A DNA stretch of 13,293 nt from Chloroflexota bacterium (lineage in GTDB: Bacteria > Chloroflexota > Limnocylindria > Limnocylindrales > CSP1-4): positions 1-13,293 of the forward strand of contig JAKAMV010000178.1 of assembly GCA_021812735.1 (NCBI GenBank), read 5' to 3'. Position 1 is the stretch's first letter; every line of letters starts with the position of its first letter. The position numbers were made by a program, and so were the translations under genes. The notes beneath the pieces were generated by a model that was given only the letters and a program-made list of their open reading frames with translations, was not told where the DNA came from and did no database searches. This document shows, piece after piece, positions 1-6,760 of the stretch.

Positions 1-70
1 CGGCGACGATCGCGACGCGGAGCGACCGCCCGGTTGCCGACGGGTCGCGTGGCGGGAGGGACGAGGACAT
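1..70 (-). CDS. 5' fragment of a minus-strand gene, possibly a glycosyltransferase
   Basis: An ATG at 70 opens a frame that stays open to the window edge (23 codons). It reads MSSSLPPRDPSATG, then RSLRVAIVA. A short polar leader followed by a hydrophobic beta strand (LRVAIVA) is how many GT-B glycosyltransferases and Rossmann-fold enzymes begin, but too little is visible to name a family. There is no clear Shine-Dalgarno sequence. A TACACT hexamer at 86-81 sits 10 bases before the ATG, resembling the -10-like hexamers in front of other genes here. The gene runs in the same direction as the DoxX-like gene but is separated from it by a strong hairpin, so it probably has its own promoter. Product assignment is a guess; the start is moderately supported. 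Confidence 0.4.
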   Translation of the reverse strand, partial: MSSSLPPRDPSATGRSLRVAIVA

Positions 71-80
71 GCAGTCACAG

Positions 81-86
81 AGTGTA
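81..86 (-). promoter_or_regulatory. -10-like TACACT before the edge gene
   Basis: TACACT on the minus strand ends 10 bases before the ATG at 70. No -35 hexamer is evident because the hairpin occupies that position. It fits the TANNNT pattern seen before three other starts in this window and would give a transcript with a leader of only a few bases. Confidence 0.35.
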
Positions 87-92
87 GACAGC

Positions 93-128
93 AACGCACG
101 ACCGGGCGCGTTCGCCCGGTCGTGCGTT
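93..128 (-). terminator. Perfect 16-bp hairpin, probable terminator after the DoxX-like gene
   Basis: Arms 93-108 and 113-128 are perfectly complementary over 16 bp, with a 4-base loop (109-112) and mixed GC-rich pairing. It lies 50 bases after the stop codon of the DoxX-like gene and before the next minus-strand start at 70. Downstream on the minus strand the sequence is only mildly T-rich (GCTGTCTACACTCT), with no classic U-tract. Termination is therefore inferred from position and stem strength. Confidence 0.55.
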
Positions 129-178
129 CCGCGTGGTGCGGTGTCCTACGCCCCGGATGGGTCCCGGGACGGATCAGG

Positions 179-763
179 TCAGCTGGCCGCCTCGCTGCGG
201 CCCGCGAACAGCTTGCCCGGCTGCCATGGCGTCCCGAGGATCGGCAGCAGCCAGCGATCGAGACCGATCCAGCCGGCGTTCCGCCAGGCCAGCACGATGA
301 AGATCGCGAGGAACGCGAGGATCGGGTTCGTGCTGACGGCGCCCGCCAGCAGGTAGTTCGCGTTCATGAAGATGCCGAAGAACGCGGCGATGCCGGTCAG
401 CGCGCCGAAGATCAGCGCCAGCCCCACCAGCGTCTCGCCGAACGAGACGAGGTAGGAGAACCCGCTCGCGTTCGGGAGCACGACGCTCTTCAGGAAGTCG
501 GCGTACCAGCCCTGCACGTTGGGATGCGCACCGGCGGTCTGCTTGATGGCGCCGTGCACGAAGCCCGCGAGGGCCACGCCAGCCTTGGAGCCGGTCCAGA
601 CCGGCGAGCCGATCTTCTCGAGCCCGGCGCTGATCCACTCGTAGCCGAGGTAGAGGCGGACGATGAGCCAGAGCCACGCGGCCCGTGTATCCGAGAAGAG
701 GAAACGGGCGAGCGCTGGTTCGGGGATCTCGGTTGAGTTGAAGGTGGTTGACGTCGATGCCAT
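179..763 (-). CDS. DoxX-like integral membrane protein
   Basis: This 194-residue protein has the size and layout of the DoxX/DoxD family, which are small four-helix membrane proteins. DoxD is the small subunit of thiosulfate:quinone oxidoreductase; other DoxX proteins are linked to redox stress at the membrane. Visible features are a first helix at about 27-47 running into LGYEWISAGLEKI, a typical DoxX early motif. A long polar loop follows (about 52-95, with WYADFLKSVVLPN), then helices near 103-124, 122-140 and 146-160. The open frame extends further upstream, but the ATG at 763 is preferred because GGGAGGA lies 5 bases before it and the upstream translation is low-complexity. The neighbouring sugar operon ends 266 bases upstream, so it is probably a separate unit. 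Family confident, substrate unknown. Confidence 0.8.
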   Translation of the reverse strand: MASTSTTFNSTEIPEPALARFLFSDTRAAWLWLIVRLYLGYEWISAGLEKIGSPVWTGSKAGVALAGFVHGAIKQTAGAHPNVQGWYADFLKSVVLPNASGFSYLVSFGETLVGLALIFGALTGIAAFFGIFMNANYLLAGAVSTNPILAFLAIFIVLAWRNAGWIGLDRWLLPILGTPWQPGKLFAGRSEAAS

Positions 764-1029
764 GGTGTTCCTCCCTCGGCGGATGCCGATGCCGGGGCCG
801 GCCGGGTTGGTCGCGCGCACGGTGCTTGGTCTAGCGGGTGAGCTCCAAATCCATAGCGCCACGGTATGAGAAGCAGCGCGGCGCGATGAGGTCTGGAATC
901 CCCGTCCACCAAGGACCAACGGCGCAATCTGCGGGGGCCGCTCGGCACACGCGCCGGCGTTGGTGCCGCACGAACCCGTCCGGCCCGCCGGCCAACGTTC
1001 GGGCCTCGGCCCCCGGCGCGGGCCAGCGT
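764..1029. other. Gap between the sugar operon and the DoxX-like gene
   Basis: These 266 bases separate the epimerase stop (1030) from the DoxX-like start (763). I see no convincing gene. Short GC-rich inverted repeats occur near the epimerase stop (for example 982-987 with 1000-1005), but these are expected by chance at this base composition. A promoter for the DoxX-like gene should lie here, but I could not pick a -35/-10 pair with confidence. Confidence 0.5.
769..775 (-). promoter_or_regulatory. Shine-Dalgarno deciding the DoxX-like start
   Basis: GGGAGGA on the minus strand, 5 bases before the ATG at 763. It supports this start over the much longer open frame that continues upstream to 1234. 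Confidence 0.7.
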
Positions 1030-2190
1030 TCAGGCCGCGAGCCACTCCCCCAGCAGGGCCGAGATTGCCTCCGCCGCGCCGGACGGCTCGACGCGAGCAA
1101 CGCGTGCGCGGCGGGCGGCATCGTCCGGCGCAGAGGCTGCCGGGGCGAGACGAGCGAGCGCGGCCAGCGCCCGGGGAAGGTCCCGACCGACCAGCGCGCC
1201 GCGTCCGCCGCGTCCCTCGAGCGTCTCGGGCCATTCCGTGCTCTCACGCAGCACGAGCGCCGGCGTGCCCAACCAGGCCGCCTCGCGCTGGATCCCGCCC
1301 GAATCGGTCACCACCGCCGCCGCGTGCAGCTGCAGCGCGAGCGTAGTCCGGTAGCCTTGCGGGGGCACCACGTGCACGTTCGCGGGGACCACGCACTCGT
1401 ACTCGTCGAGCACGCGGCGCGTCCCAGGATGCAACGCCAGCACCACCGGCCGCTCGAGCCCGCCCAGCAGCAGGAGCCACTCGCGCAGCGCCGCGGCCGT
1501 GCGGTTCTCGCTGCGGTGGACGGTCGCGAAGAGATAACGGCCGGGTGCCAGCGCGAGCGCAGCGACCGGCTCGGGCGCCGCGTCGGCGATCGTCGAGGGA
1601 TCGCGCACCGCCTCCAGCATCGCCGCGCAGAGGTCCTGCATCAGATCGCCCACCACCGCCACGCGGACGACGTTGCCGGCGGGTCCGCCCACGCCCGAGC
1701 CGCTCAGCCCATTCCCGATCCCCTCGGCCCGCAGGTTCGCCGCCGCATGTTCGTGCGGGGCGAAGAGGAGCTCGGCGAGATGGTCCACGACGACCCGGTT
1801 GACCTCTTCGGGCATACGGCGGTCGAACGAGCGCAGCCCGGCCTCGACGTGCGCGAGCGGCAGGTCGAGCTTGGCCGCCACGAGGGCGCCGGCGAGCGTG
1901 GAGTTCGTGTCGCCGAAGACCACCACGGCGTCCGGTTCGTCGTCGAGGATGATCGGCTCGAGCCGGTCGATCATGGCCGCCACCTGGCGCGCATGGCTGC
2001 CGCTGCCGACGCCAAGCTGGTGCGCCGGCGGCGGCAGGTGCAGTTCCCCGAAGAAGTGGCCCGCCATCTCGTCGTCGTAGTGCTGGCCGGTGTCGATCAG
2101 GCTGACGCGGTGATCGCGGTGCAGCGCAGGCCAGACCGCGGCGGCCTTGATGATCTGGGGCCGCGTCCCCACGACGCAGGCGAGCTTCAT
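1030..2190 (-). CDS. wbpI: UDP-N-acetylhexosamine 2-epimerase, WbpI-like
   Basis: This 386-residue protein is a non-hydrolysing UDP-HexNAc 2-epimerase (GT-B fold). Motifs appear in family order: GTRPQIIKA (8-16), DTGQHYDDEM (33-42), LGVGSGSH (59-66), FGDTNSTLAGAL (92-103), HVEAGLRSF (114-122), RRMPEEVNR (124-132), TVHRSEN (223-229), LHPGTR (253-258) and TDSGGIQREA (295-304). D94, E116, E128/E129 and H225 match residues known to matter in WecB. The GxRPQ-IKA start, LGVGSGSH and RRMPEE-NR resemble WbpI, which inverts C2 of UDP-GlcNAc3NAcA, more than WecB. That fits as the last step of this operon. A small insert rich in G/S (about 158-175) precedes VVGDLM. The ATG at 2190 is preferred; an in-frame GTG at 2199 would add three residues. 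It sits 84 bases after the dehydrogenase gene. Epimerase class is near certain; substrate is inferred from context. Confidence 0.85.
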   Translation of the reverse strand: MKLACVVGTRPQIIKAAAVWPALHRDHRVSLIDTGQHYDDEMAGHFFGELHLPPPAHQLGVGSGSHARQVAAMIDRLEPIILDDEPDAVVVFGDTNSTLAGALVAAKLDLPLAHVEAGLRSFDRRMPEEVNRVVVDHLAELLFAPHEHAAANLRAEGIGNGLSGSGVGGPAGNVVRVAVVGDLMQDLCAAMLEAVRDPSTIADAAPEPVAALALAPGRYLFATVHRSENRTAAALREWLLLLGGLERPVVLALHPGTRRVLDEYECVVPANVHVVPPQGYRTTLALQLHAAAVVTDSGGIQREAAWLGTPALVLRESTEWPETLEGRGGRGALVGRDLPRALAALARLAPAASAPDDAARRARVARVEPSGAAEAISALLGEWLAA

Positions 2191-2274
2191 GCCACCCACC
2201 GCAGGGCAACGGCCTGGACCCGCGGCGCGGCCGAGGCGCGCACGAGGATCCTGGCGCGGGCAGGCATCCCGGCC

Positions 2275-3657
2275 TCAGCGCCTGCCGGCGCTCCCCGCCC
2301 CCGCCGTGCGCCGCACGCGGCGCACGGCTCGCGGGTCAGGCACACCGACCCCGACATAGGTCACCCCCTCCGGCAAGGCGAGGTTGCGCAGCGTGTTGCG
2401 TCCGTCGTACAGGAGCGCGAGATCCGGGAACCAGGCCGGGTCGAGGGCCCGAAACTGCTGCGACCCCGTCTGCACGACGATCGCGCGGAACGGTCCGCGC
2501 TCGCCCCAGTGCCACGGATGTGCGCCGGTGCGCACGACTTCCTCGTCGGCCAGCAGCGGGTCGTAGGCCCACACCTCGGCGCCGTGGAACGCGAGCCGCT
2601 CGATCAGCGGGATCGCCCGCGTGTAGGCGAGCTCCCGGACGTCCTCGCGGTAGGTGAGCCCGAGCACCAATACCGGCACGCCCTCCAGCGGACCGAGCTC
2701 GCGCTCCACCGCCTGGACGGCGAGGCCGACCTGCCCGTCGTTGACCTGCCGCGCCAGCGCCGGGAGCGTCAGCTCGGGCGCACGACTGATCAGGAAGTGC
2801 GGGTAGACCGGGATGCAGTGACCGCCCACGCCGATCCCCGGCTGGTGGATGTGGCTGAAGGGCTGGCTGTTCGAGCCCCGGATGACTTCGTGGATATCCA
2901 CGCCCATCCGCTCCGCATACGCCGCGAACTGGTTGGCGAGCGCGATGTTGACGTCGCGGTAGGTGGTCTCGGCGAGTTTCGCGAACTCCGCGGCCTCGGC
3001 CGTCGAGAGCTGCCAGACCTCCGCGGGCAGGACGCTCCGGTAGAAGGCGGCGGCACGCGCACCGCTGACGGCATCCACGCCGCCGACCAGCTTCGGGTAC
3101 GTCTCGAGGTCGTGGAAGACGCGCCCGCTGTAGACGCGTTCCGGGCTGAACGCGAGCAGGAAGCCGGCGTCCGGGTCGCCCACCGTCAGCCCGCTCGCGC
3201 GCTCCAGTAACGGCCCGAAGCGATCGCGCGTGTCGCCGACCGGCAGCGTGGTCTCGTAGAGCACGAGGACGCCCGGATGGAGCCCCGCGGCAACCGCCTC
3301 GCTGGCCGGATCGATGAAGCGATAATCCGGCTCCCTGGCGTCCGACAGCATCACGGGCACGATGATCACGACGACGTCGGCCTCGCCGGTCGCCTCGGCA
3401 TGCGACGTGGTAGCGCGGAAGCGGCCGGCGGCGTGCGCCTCGGCGATCCGTTCGGCGAGCGTGGGCTCCTCGGCGAAGTGGACCCGCCCCTGGTTGAGCC
3501 GCTCGACGACCCACGGCTGGATGTCGACGCCGATGACGTGCCACCCGTGGCCAGCGTACTGGGCGGCGAGCGGGAGCCCGATCTTTCCCATCCCGACGAC
3601 GGCGACGGTCCCGACCGTCTCGGGCTCACCCCGCCAGGGGCGGACGAACTGGGTCAT
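2275..3657 (-). CDS. wbpA: Nucleotide-sugar 6-dehydrogenase, probably UDP-GlcNAc (WbpA-like)
   Basis: This 460-residue protein belongs to the UDP-glucose/GDP-mannose dehydrogenase family, which oxidises the C6 hydroxyl to a carboxylate with two NAD+. The N-terminal Rossmann motif is VVGMGKIG (20-27). ETTLPVGDTRDRF (135-147) and SPERVYSG (171-178) with PKLVGG (188-193) follow. The central helix carries K227 and N237. The catalytic cysteine is C281 in GVGGHCIPVYP, and the C-terminal domain has LGLTYREDVREL. All expected catalytic residues are visible. Members use UDP-GlcNAc, UDP-ManNAc or UDP-GalNAc and sequence alone does not settle which. The 3-dehydrogenase, aminotransferase and acetyltransferase genes alongside point to UDP-GlcNAc, giving UDP-GlcNAcA. 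The ATG at 3657 overlaps the upstream stop (ATGA), implying coupled translation. The last residues are a basic, low-complexity tail. Confidence 0.88.
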   Translation of the reverse strand: MTQFVRPWRGEPETVGTVAVVGMGKIGLPLAAQYAGHGWHVIGVDIQPWVVERLNQGRVHFAEEPTLAERIAEAHAAGRFRATTSHAEATGEADVVVIIVPVMLSDAREPDYRFIDPASEAVAAGLHPGVLVLYETTLPVGDTRDRFGPLLERASGLTVGDPDAGFLLAFSPERVYSGRVFHDLETYPKLVGGVDAVSGARAAAFYRSVLPAEVWQLSTAEAAEFAKLAETTYRDVNIALANQFAAYAERMGVDIHEVIRGSNSQPFSHIHQPGIGVGGHCIPVYPHFLISRAPELTLPALARQVNDGQVGLAVQAVERELGPLEGVPVLVLGLTYREDVRELAYTRAIPLIERLAFHGAEVWAYDPLLADEEVVRTGAHPWHWGERGPFRAIVVQTGSQQFRALDPAWFPDLALLYDGRNTLRNLALPEGVTYVGVGVPDPRAVRRVRRTAGAGSAGRR

Positions 3658-4691
3658 GCGTGGGCGACCTCCGGTGGGCGCACGGCGATTGGACGGTGGG
3701 CCGCCGCGGCTTCGAGCAGCAGGTTGGCGAGCGCGACGGCCCAGAGGCCGTCGGAGCCCGGGATGGCGGCGGGCCCGCCGCTGCGGATCGCGTCGAAGAA
3801 CGCGTCGAGCTCCCGGCGCAGCGGCTCAGCCGGCGTGACGGGCAGCCGCACGGTTTCGCCGGCGAAGGTGGGCGCGTACCCATCGAGGTAGGTGGGACTC
3901 AGCTCCGCGGTGCCGCGCGTGAAGGTGAGGGTCTGGCTCAGGTAATCGACCTGGAACATCCCTTCCTCGCCCAGGACCGTGATGCGGCGCTGCTTTTCCG
4001 GCGTCAGCCAGTTCACGTCGAGCAGCCCCACCACGCCGCCCGGGAAATGGAGCAGCCCGAAGACCAGGTCTTCATGGGAGGTGTGGATGTGCTGGGTGGT
4101 CTCGGCGTAGACGCGATCAGGCCGCGCGCCCGCCAGGTGGCACATGATGTCGACGTCGTGGGTGGCGAGGTCGACGGCGACGCCCACGTCCCGGATGCGC
4201 GCCGGGAAGGGACCCGCACGCAGCGTCTTGATGCTGAAGACGCGACTGAGAGCGCCGCTGCGGAGCCGCTCCCCGAGCGCCAGCACGGCCGGATTGAAGC
4301 GTTCGATGTGCCCGGCCTGCAGGAGCACGCCCCGCCGCTCGGCCTCCTCGACCAGCTCGCGCCCCTCGGCCACGGTCGTGGCGAGCGGCTTCTCGACCAG
4401 GACGGGGACCCCCCGCTCGAGCGCGCCGAGCGCGATCCGGTGGTGAAACGTGGTGGGCGCGGCGACGATCAGCGCGTCGAGACGTTCCGCGTCGAGCATG
4501 TCGAGCGGATCGGCGTACGGCCGGGCCCCGAGCTGGTTCGTGGCCGGCACCAGGGCCTCTTCGTTCGGGTCGGCGACGGCGGTAAGGACCACGTCGTCGC
4601 GCGCGGCGAGGTTCCGGAGATGATTGCGGCCCATCGAGCCCAGGCCGGCGAGGCCGACCCGCAGCCGGGCGGCGTGCAAGATCTCGCTCAC
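3654..4691 (-). CDS. wbpB: Gfo/Idh/MocA oxidoreductase, probable sugar-nucleotide 3-dehydrogenase (WbpB-like)
   Basis: This 345-residue NAD(P)-dependent oxidoreductase has the Rossmann motif GLAGLGSMG (13-21), the family signature EKPLA (100-104, with K101) and GHIERFNPAV (127-136). DVGVAVDLATHDVDIM (168-183) supplies the active-site Asp and His. In the WbpB/WlbA pathway this enzyme oxidises C3 of UDP-GlcNAcA to a 3-keto sugar, recycling its NAD+ through 2-oxoglutarate. The GHIERFNP stretch also resembles GnnA-type UDP-GlcNAc 3-dehydrogenases, so substrate choice depends on the neighbouring 6-dehydrogenase and acetyltransferase. Both ends are overlapped: the GTG start shares GTGA with the aminotransferase stop, and its own stop shares ATGA with the dehydrogenase start. 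Length is normal for the family. Family certain; exact substrate inferred. Confidence 0.85.
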   Translation of the reverse strand: MSEILHAARLRVGLAGLGSMGRNHLRNLAARDDVVLTAVADPNEEALVPATNQLGARPYADPLDMLDAERLDALIVAAPTTFHHRIALGALERGVPVLVEKPLATTVAEGRELVEEAERRGVLLQAGHIERFNPAVLALGERLRSGALSRVFSIKTLRAGPFPARIRDVGVAVDLATHDVDIMCHLAGARPDRVYAETTQHIHTSHEDLVFGLLHFPGGVVGLLDVNWLTPEKQRRITVLGEEGMFQVDYLSQTLTFTRGTAELSPTYLDGYAPTFAGETVRLPVTPAEPLRRELDAFFDAIRSGGPAAIPGSDGLWAVALANLLLEAAAAHRPIAVRPPEVAHA

Positions 4692-5845
4692 GGCGCGCCG
4701 CTGCCGAAGCGCTCCGCGCCGCCGCGCTCCCGGCCCGCGGCGCCCGCCCCCGCGAGCAGATCCACCGGCGTCGCGACCTCGCGTATCGCGCCGATGATCG
4801 TCGCCAGGTCATCGTCGCTGAGCCGCGGATGCACCGGGATCGAGAGGACCTCGTCGGCCAAGCGGTTCGTGATCGGAAGGTCCAGGTCGGCGGCGCCGGG
4901 CAGATACCGCTGCAGGTAGGCCTGGCGATGGATCGGCAGCGGGTAGTAGATCAGCGTGCCGACGCCCCGCTCGGCCAGGCGCTCGGCCACACGATCACGC
5001 TCACCGGGAAATCGCATCGTGTATTGGTGCCAGACATGCTCCCGCCCGGCAGGGACACGGGGCGTCAGGTAGCCGGCGAGGCCCTCGGTCAGCCGTGCGG
5101 CGTTCTGCCGCCGGCGGGCGGTCCGTTCTTCCAGCCGTCCCAGCTGGGCCAGGCCGAGGGCGGCCGCCAGGTCGGTCGGCTTGAAGTTCGTGCCGAGTGC
5201 GTCGTGGTAGTAGCGCCGCCGCATGCCGTGGTTGCGGTAGAGCCGCAGACGCTCGGCCAGCTCGTCGTCGTCGGTGGTGGCGATCCCGCCCTCGCCGGTC
5301 ATCAGGTTCTTGGTCGCGTACAGACTGAACATGGCCGGCCCGAACGATCCGGCCCGGCGTCCGTGATACGTCGCGCCGTGGGCCTGGGCGGCATCCTCGA
5401 TGAGGTGCAGGCCATGGCGCCGGGCGATCGCCACGAGGGGGTCCATCTCCGCCATCAGGCCGTACAGGTGGACCGGCATGATCGCCTTCGTGCGCGGCGT
5501 GATGGCCGCCTCGACGAGCTCGGGGTCCATCGTGAAGTCCGACTCGCGCACATCGACGAAGACGGGGCGGGCACCGACCTGCAGGATCGCACTGACCGTG
5601 GCGTTGAAGCTGAAGCTGACGGTGACGACCTCATCGCCCGGCCCGATGTCGAGGCCGCGCAGGATCGCTTCGGTGGTGACGGTACCGTTCGCCATCATCA
5701 CCGCATGCCGCACGCCGCAGTAGGCGGCCCACGCCGCTTCGAACTCCGCGGTGCGCGGGCCCATCGCGAGCATCCCCGAGCGCAGCACGTCGAGGACCGC
5801 CTGCTCCTCCGCGGCTCCGATGTCCGGCTTCGAGATGGGGATCAT
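4688..5845 (-). CDS. wbpE: DegT/DnrJ/EryC1/StrS sugar aminotransferase (WbpE-like)
   Basis: This 385-residue PLP-dependent enzyme transfers an amino group, usually from glutamate, to a keto sugar nucleotide. It opens with IPISKPDIGAAEEQAV, and GVRHAVMMANGT (44-55) lies where the cofactor phosphate binds. The PLP-contacting segment is IEDAAQAHGA (149-158, with D151 and Q154). The Schiff-base lysine is K179 in SLYATKNLMTGEGG, and RNHGM plus NFKPTDLAAALG follow. All catalytic residues are intact. In the WbpABEDI scheme it aminates the 3-keto sugar made by the Gfo/Idh partner, to which it is coupled by a GTGA overlap. The C-terminal 25 or so residues are a low-complexity G/A/R-rich tail that I do not expect to be catalytic. 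The start is set by AGGAGG 7 bases upstream. Confidence 0.88.
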   Translation of the reverse strand: MIPISKPDIGAAEEQAVLDVLRSGMLAMGPRTAEFEAAWAAYCGVRHAVMMANGTVTTEAILRGLDIGPGDEVVTVSFSFNATVSAILQVGARPVFVDVRESDFTMDPELVEAAITPRTKAIMPVHLYGLMAEMDPLVAIARRHGLHLIEDAAQAHGATYHGRRAGSFGPAMFSLYATKNLMTGEGGIATTDDDELAERLRLYRNHGMRRRYYHDALGTNFKPTDLAAALGLAQLGRLEERTARRRQNAARLTEGLAGYLTPRVPAGREHVWHQYTMRFPGERDRVAERLAERGVGTLIYYPLPIHRQAYLQRYLPGAADLDLPITNRLADEVLSIPVHPRLSDDDLATIIGAIREVATPVDLLAGAGAAGRERGGAERFGSGAP

Positions 5846-5852
5846 GGGCGAG

Positions 5853-5858
5853 CCTCCT
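5853..5858 (-). promoter_or_regulatory. Strong Shine-Dalgarno of the aminotransferase gene
   Basis: Perfect AGGAGG on the minus strand, 7 bases before the ATG at 5845. It lies in the 46-base gap after the acetyltransferase gene. With so short a gap, this site probably re-initiates translation on the same transcript. Confidence 0.75.
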
Positions 5859-5891
5859 GCATGCGGGGCGCCGGTCCGAACGGTGTCGCCC

Positions 5892-6506
5892 TCACCCGGA
5901 GCGGACCTCCGTACAGACGTCCTGCTCGATCATGTAGCTGCGGGCGCAGGCGGGACATGTCGCGCGGCCCTGCGCGTCCGCCGGGAAGGCGCGGCCCGCG
6001 GCATCTGCCAGCCGCTGCCCGCAGGCGCAGACCCAGCCGAGGCGGCGTGCCGGGTTGCCCGCGACCAGCGCATGATCCGGGACCGGGCGGGTGACGACGG
6101 CGCCCGCGCCGACTGTCGCGAAACGTCCCACGTCGTTGCCGGCGACGACGACCGCCCCCGCACCGATCGAGCAGCCGTAGCGCAGCGTAATCGTGCTGAC
6201 GGTCCAGTCCTCGGCACCGGCCAGCGCCCCGTCCGGGGTGATGCTGCGCGGGAAGCGGTCGTTGGTCAGGATGGCCCCGGGGCCGATGAAGACGCCCGTC
6301 TCGACCGTGACGCCGTGGTAGACGAGCGCGCCGTTCTGAATCTTGCAGCGATCGCCAATACGGACCCCGAAATCGATGTAGGCGTCCTTGCCCACGATGC
6401 AGTCGTCGCCGATGACCGCCCCCTCGCGGACCTGGGCACGGTTCCAGATCCTGGTGCGCGCGCCGACCTGCGCGTCGGCCGAGACGTCGGCAGAGGGATG
6501 GATCAC
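5892..6506 (-). CDS. wbpD: Left-handed beta-helix N-acetyltransferase with C-terminal zinc ribbon (WbpD-like)
   Basis: This 204-residue protein starts VIHPSADV and continues with hexapeptide repeats over about residues 1-155 (AQVG, AVIG, CIVG, VRIG, VFIG, CSIG, TVGAG), closing with ALVAGNPARRLGWVC. That is the fold of trimeric acetyl-CoA transferases. WbpD acetylates the C3 amino group of UDP-GlcNAc3NA, and the neighbours support that role. The C-terminal 45 residues hold C160-x-C162 and C184-x-x-C187, a probable zinc ribbon. The frame stays open up to 6764. I chose the GTG at 6506 because the conserved domain begins there and the upstream translation is repetitive, R/G/A-rich and overlaps the divergent promoter region. 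No Shine-Dalgarno is visible; a TACACT hexamer lies 7 bases upstream, so the mRNA may be leaderless. It is the first gene of the operon. Confidence 0.82.
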   Translation of the reverse strand: MIHPSADVSADAQVGARTRIWNRAQVREGAVIGDDCIVGKDAYIDFGVRIGDRCKIQNGALVYHGVTVETGVFIGPGAILTNDRFPRSITPDGALAGAEDWTVSTITLRYGCSIGAGAVVVAGNDVGRFATVGAGAVVTRPVPDHALVAGNPARRLGWVCACGQRLADAAGRAFPADAQGRATCPACARSYMIEQDVCTEVRSG

Positions 6507-6513
6507 GGCCGGG

Positions 6514-6519
6514 AGTGTA
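6514..6519 (-). promoter_or_regulatory. -10-like TACACT, putative leaderless promoter of the sugar operon
   Basis: TACACT on the minus strand ends 7 bases before the GTG at 6506, so transcription would begin at about the start codon. No -35 match is visible 17 bases upstream. The evidence is position, the absent Shine-Dalgarno and the matching pattern at other starts. Confidence 0.5.
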
Positions 6520-6622
6520 CCGGATGGCGGGCGACTGCCGGCTCTGCCGGACGGCAGGAGCCCGTGGGCCGGGTGGATCGGGGCCCATCCAGCGCGCCCG
6601 AACGGCAGGGGCGGGCGACCGG

Positions 6623-6658
6623 TTGACCGGGCGGCGCCAATCGACCGGGCGGCGCCAA
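6623..6658. repeat. Tandem 18-bp direct repeat in the divergent intergenic region
   Basis: Two adjacent 18-bp copies, 6623-6640 and 6641-6658, read TTGACCGGGCGGCGCCAA and TCGACCGGGCGGCGCCAA (17 of 18 identical). They lie between the acetyltransferase start (6506) and the permease promoter (6728). They could be operator sites or a small duplication; the sequence does not decide. Confidence 0.6.
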
Positions 6659-6727
6659 GAGGACCCGACACGGCGTGCCGGACGGCCCTCAGATGACGGG
6701 CACGTGGCACCCTATCGCATGCGCCGA

Positions 6728-6756
6728 TTGACAGCCCGCGGGCATCGTGCCATGAT
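6728..6756 (+). promoter_or_regulatory. Sigma-70-type promoter of the permease-regulator operon
   Basis: A perfect -35 TTGACA (6728-6733) is followed by a 17-base spacer and a -10 CATGAT (6751-6756, 4 of 6 to consensus). Transcription would start near 6763, giving a leader of about 34 bases before the ATG at 6797. It stands out in DNA of this GC content. Confidence 0.65.
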
Positions 6757-6760
6757 GGCT

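Noticed and set aside
179..763. DoxX-like gene as a sixth member of the sugar operon
   Set aside because: It is separated by 266 bases, has its own strong ribosome site and no role in nucleotide-sugar synthesis, so I treat it as independent, though read-through transcription is possible.
982..1005. Inverted repeat GGCCCG/CGGGCC after the epimerase stop as an operon terminator
   Set aside because: Only 6 bp with a 12-base loop and upstream of the stop by just a few tens of bases; such short GC repeats are expected by chance here.
838..3210. 790-codon plus-strand open frame across the epimerase and dehydrogenase genes
   Set aside because: It is antisense to two genes with intact family motifs. 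Its product is R/H/G/D-rich without recognisable domains, as expected of open frames opposite genes in GC-rich DNA.
3660..6094. Long plus-strand open frames (3660-4919 and 4829-6094)
   Set aside because: They lie antisense to the oxidoreductase and aminotransferase genes, have low-complexity translations, lack ribosome sites and have no family motifs.
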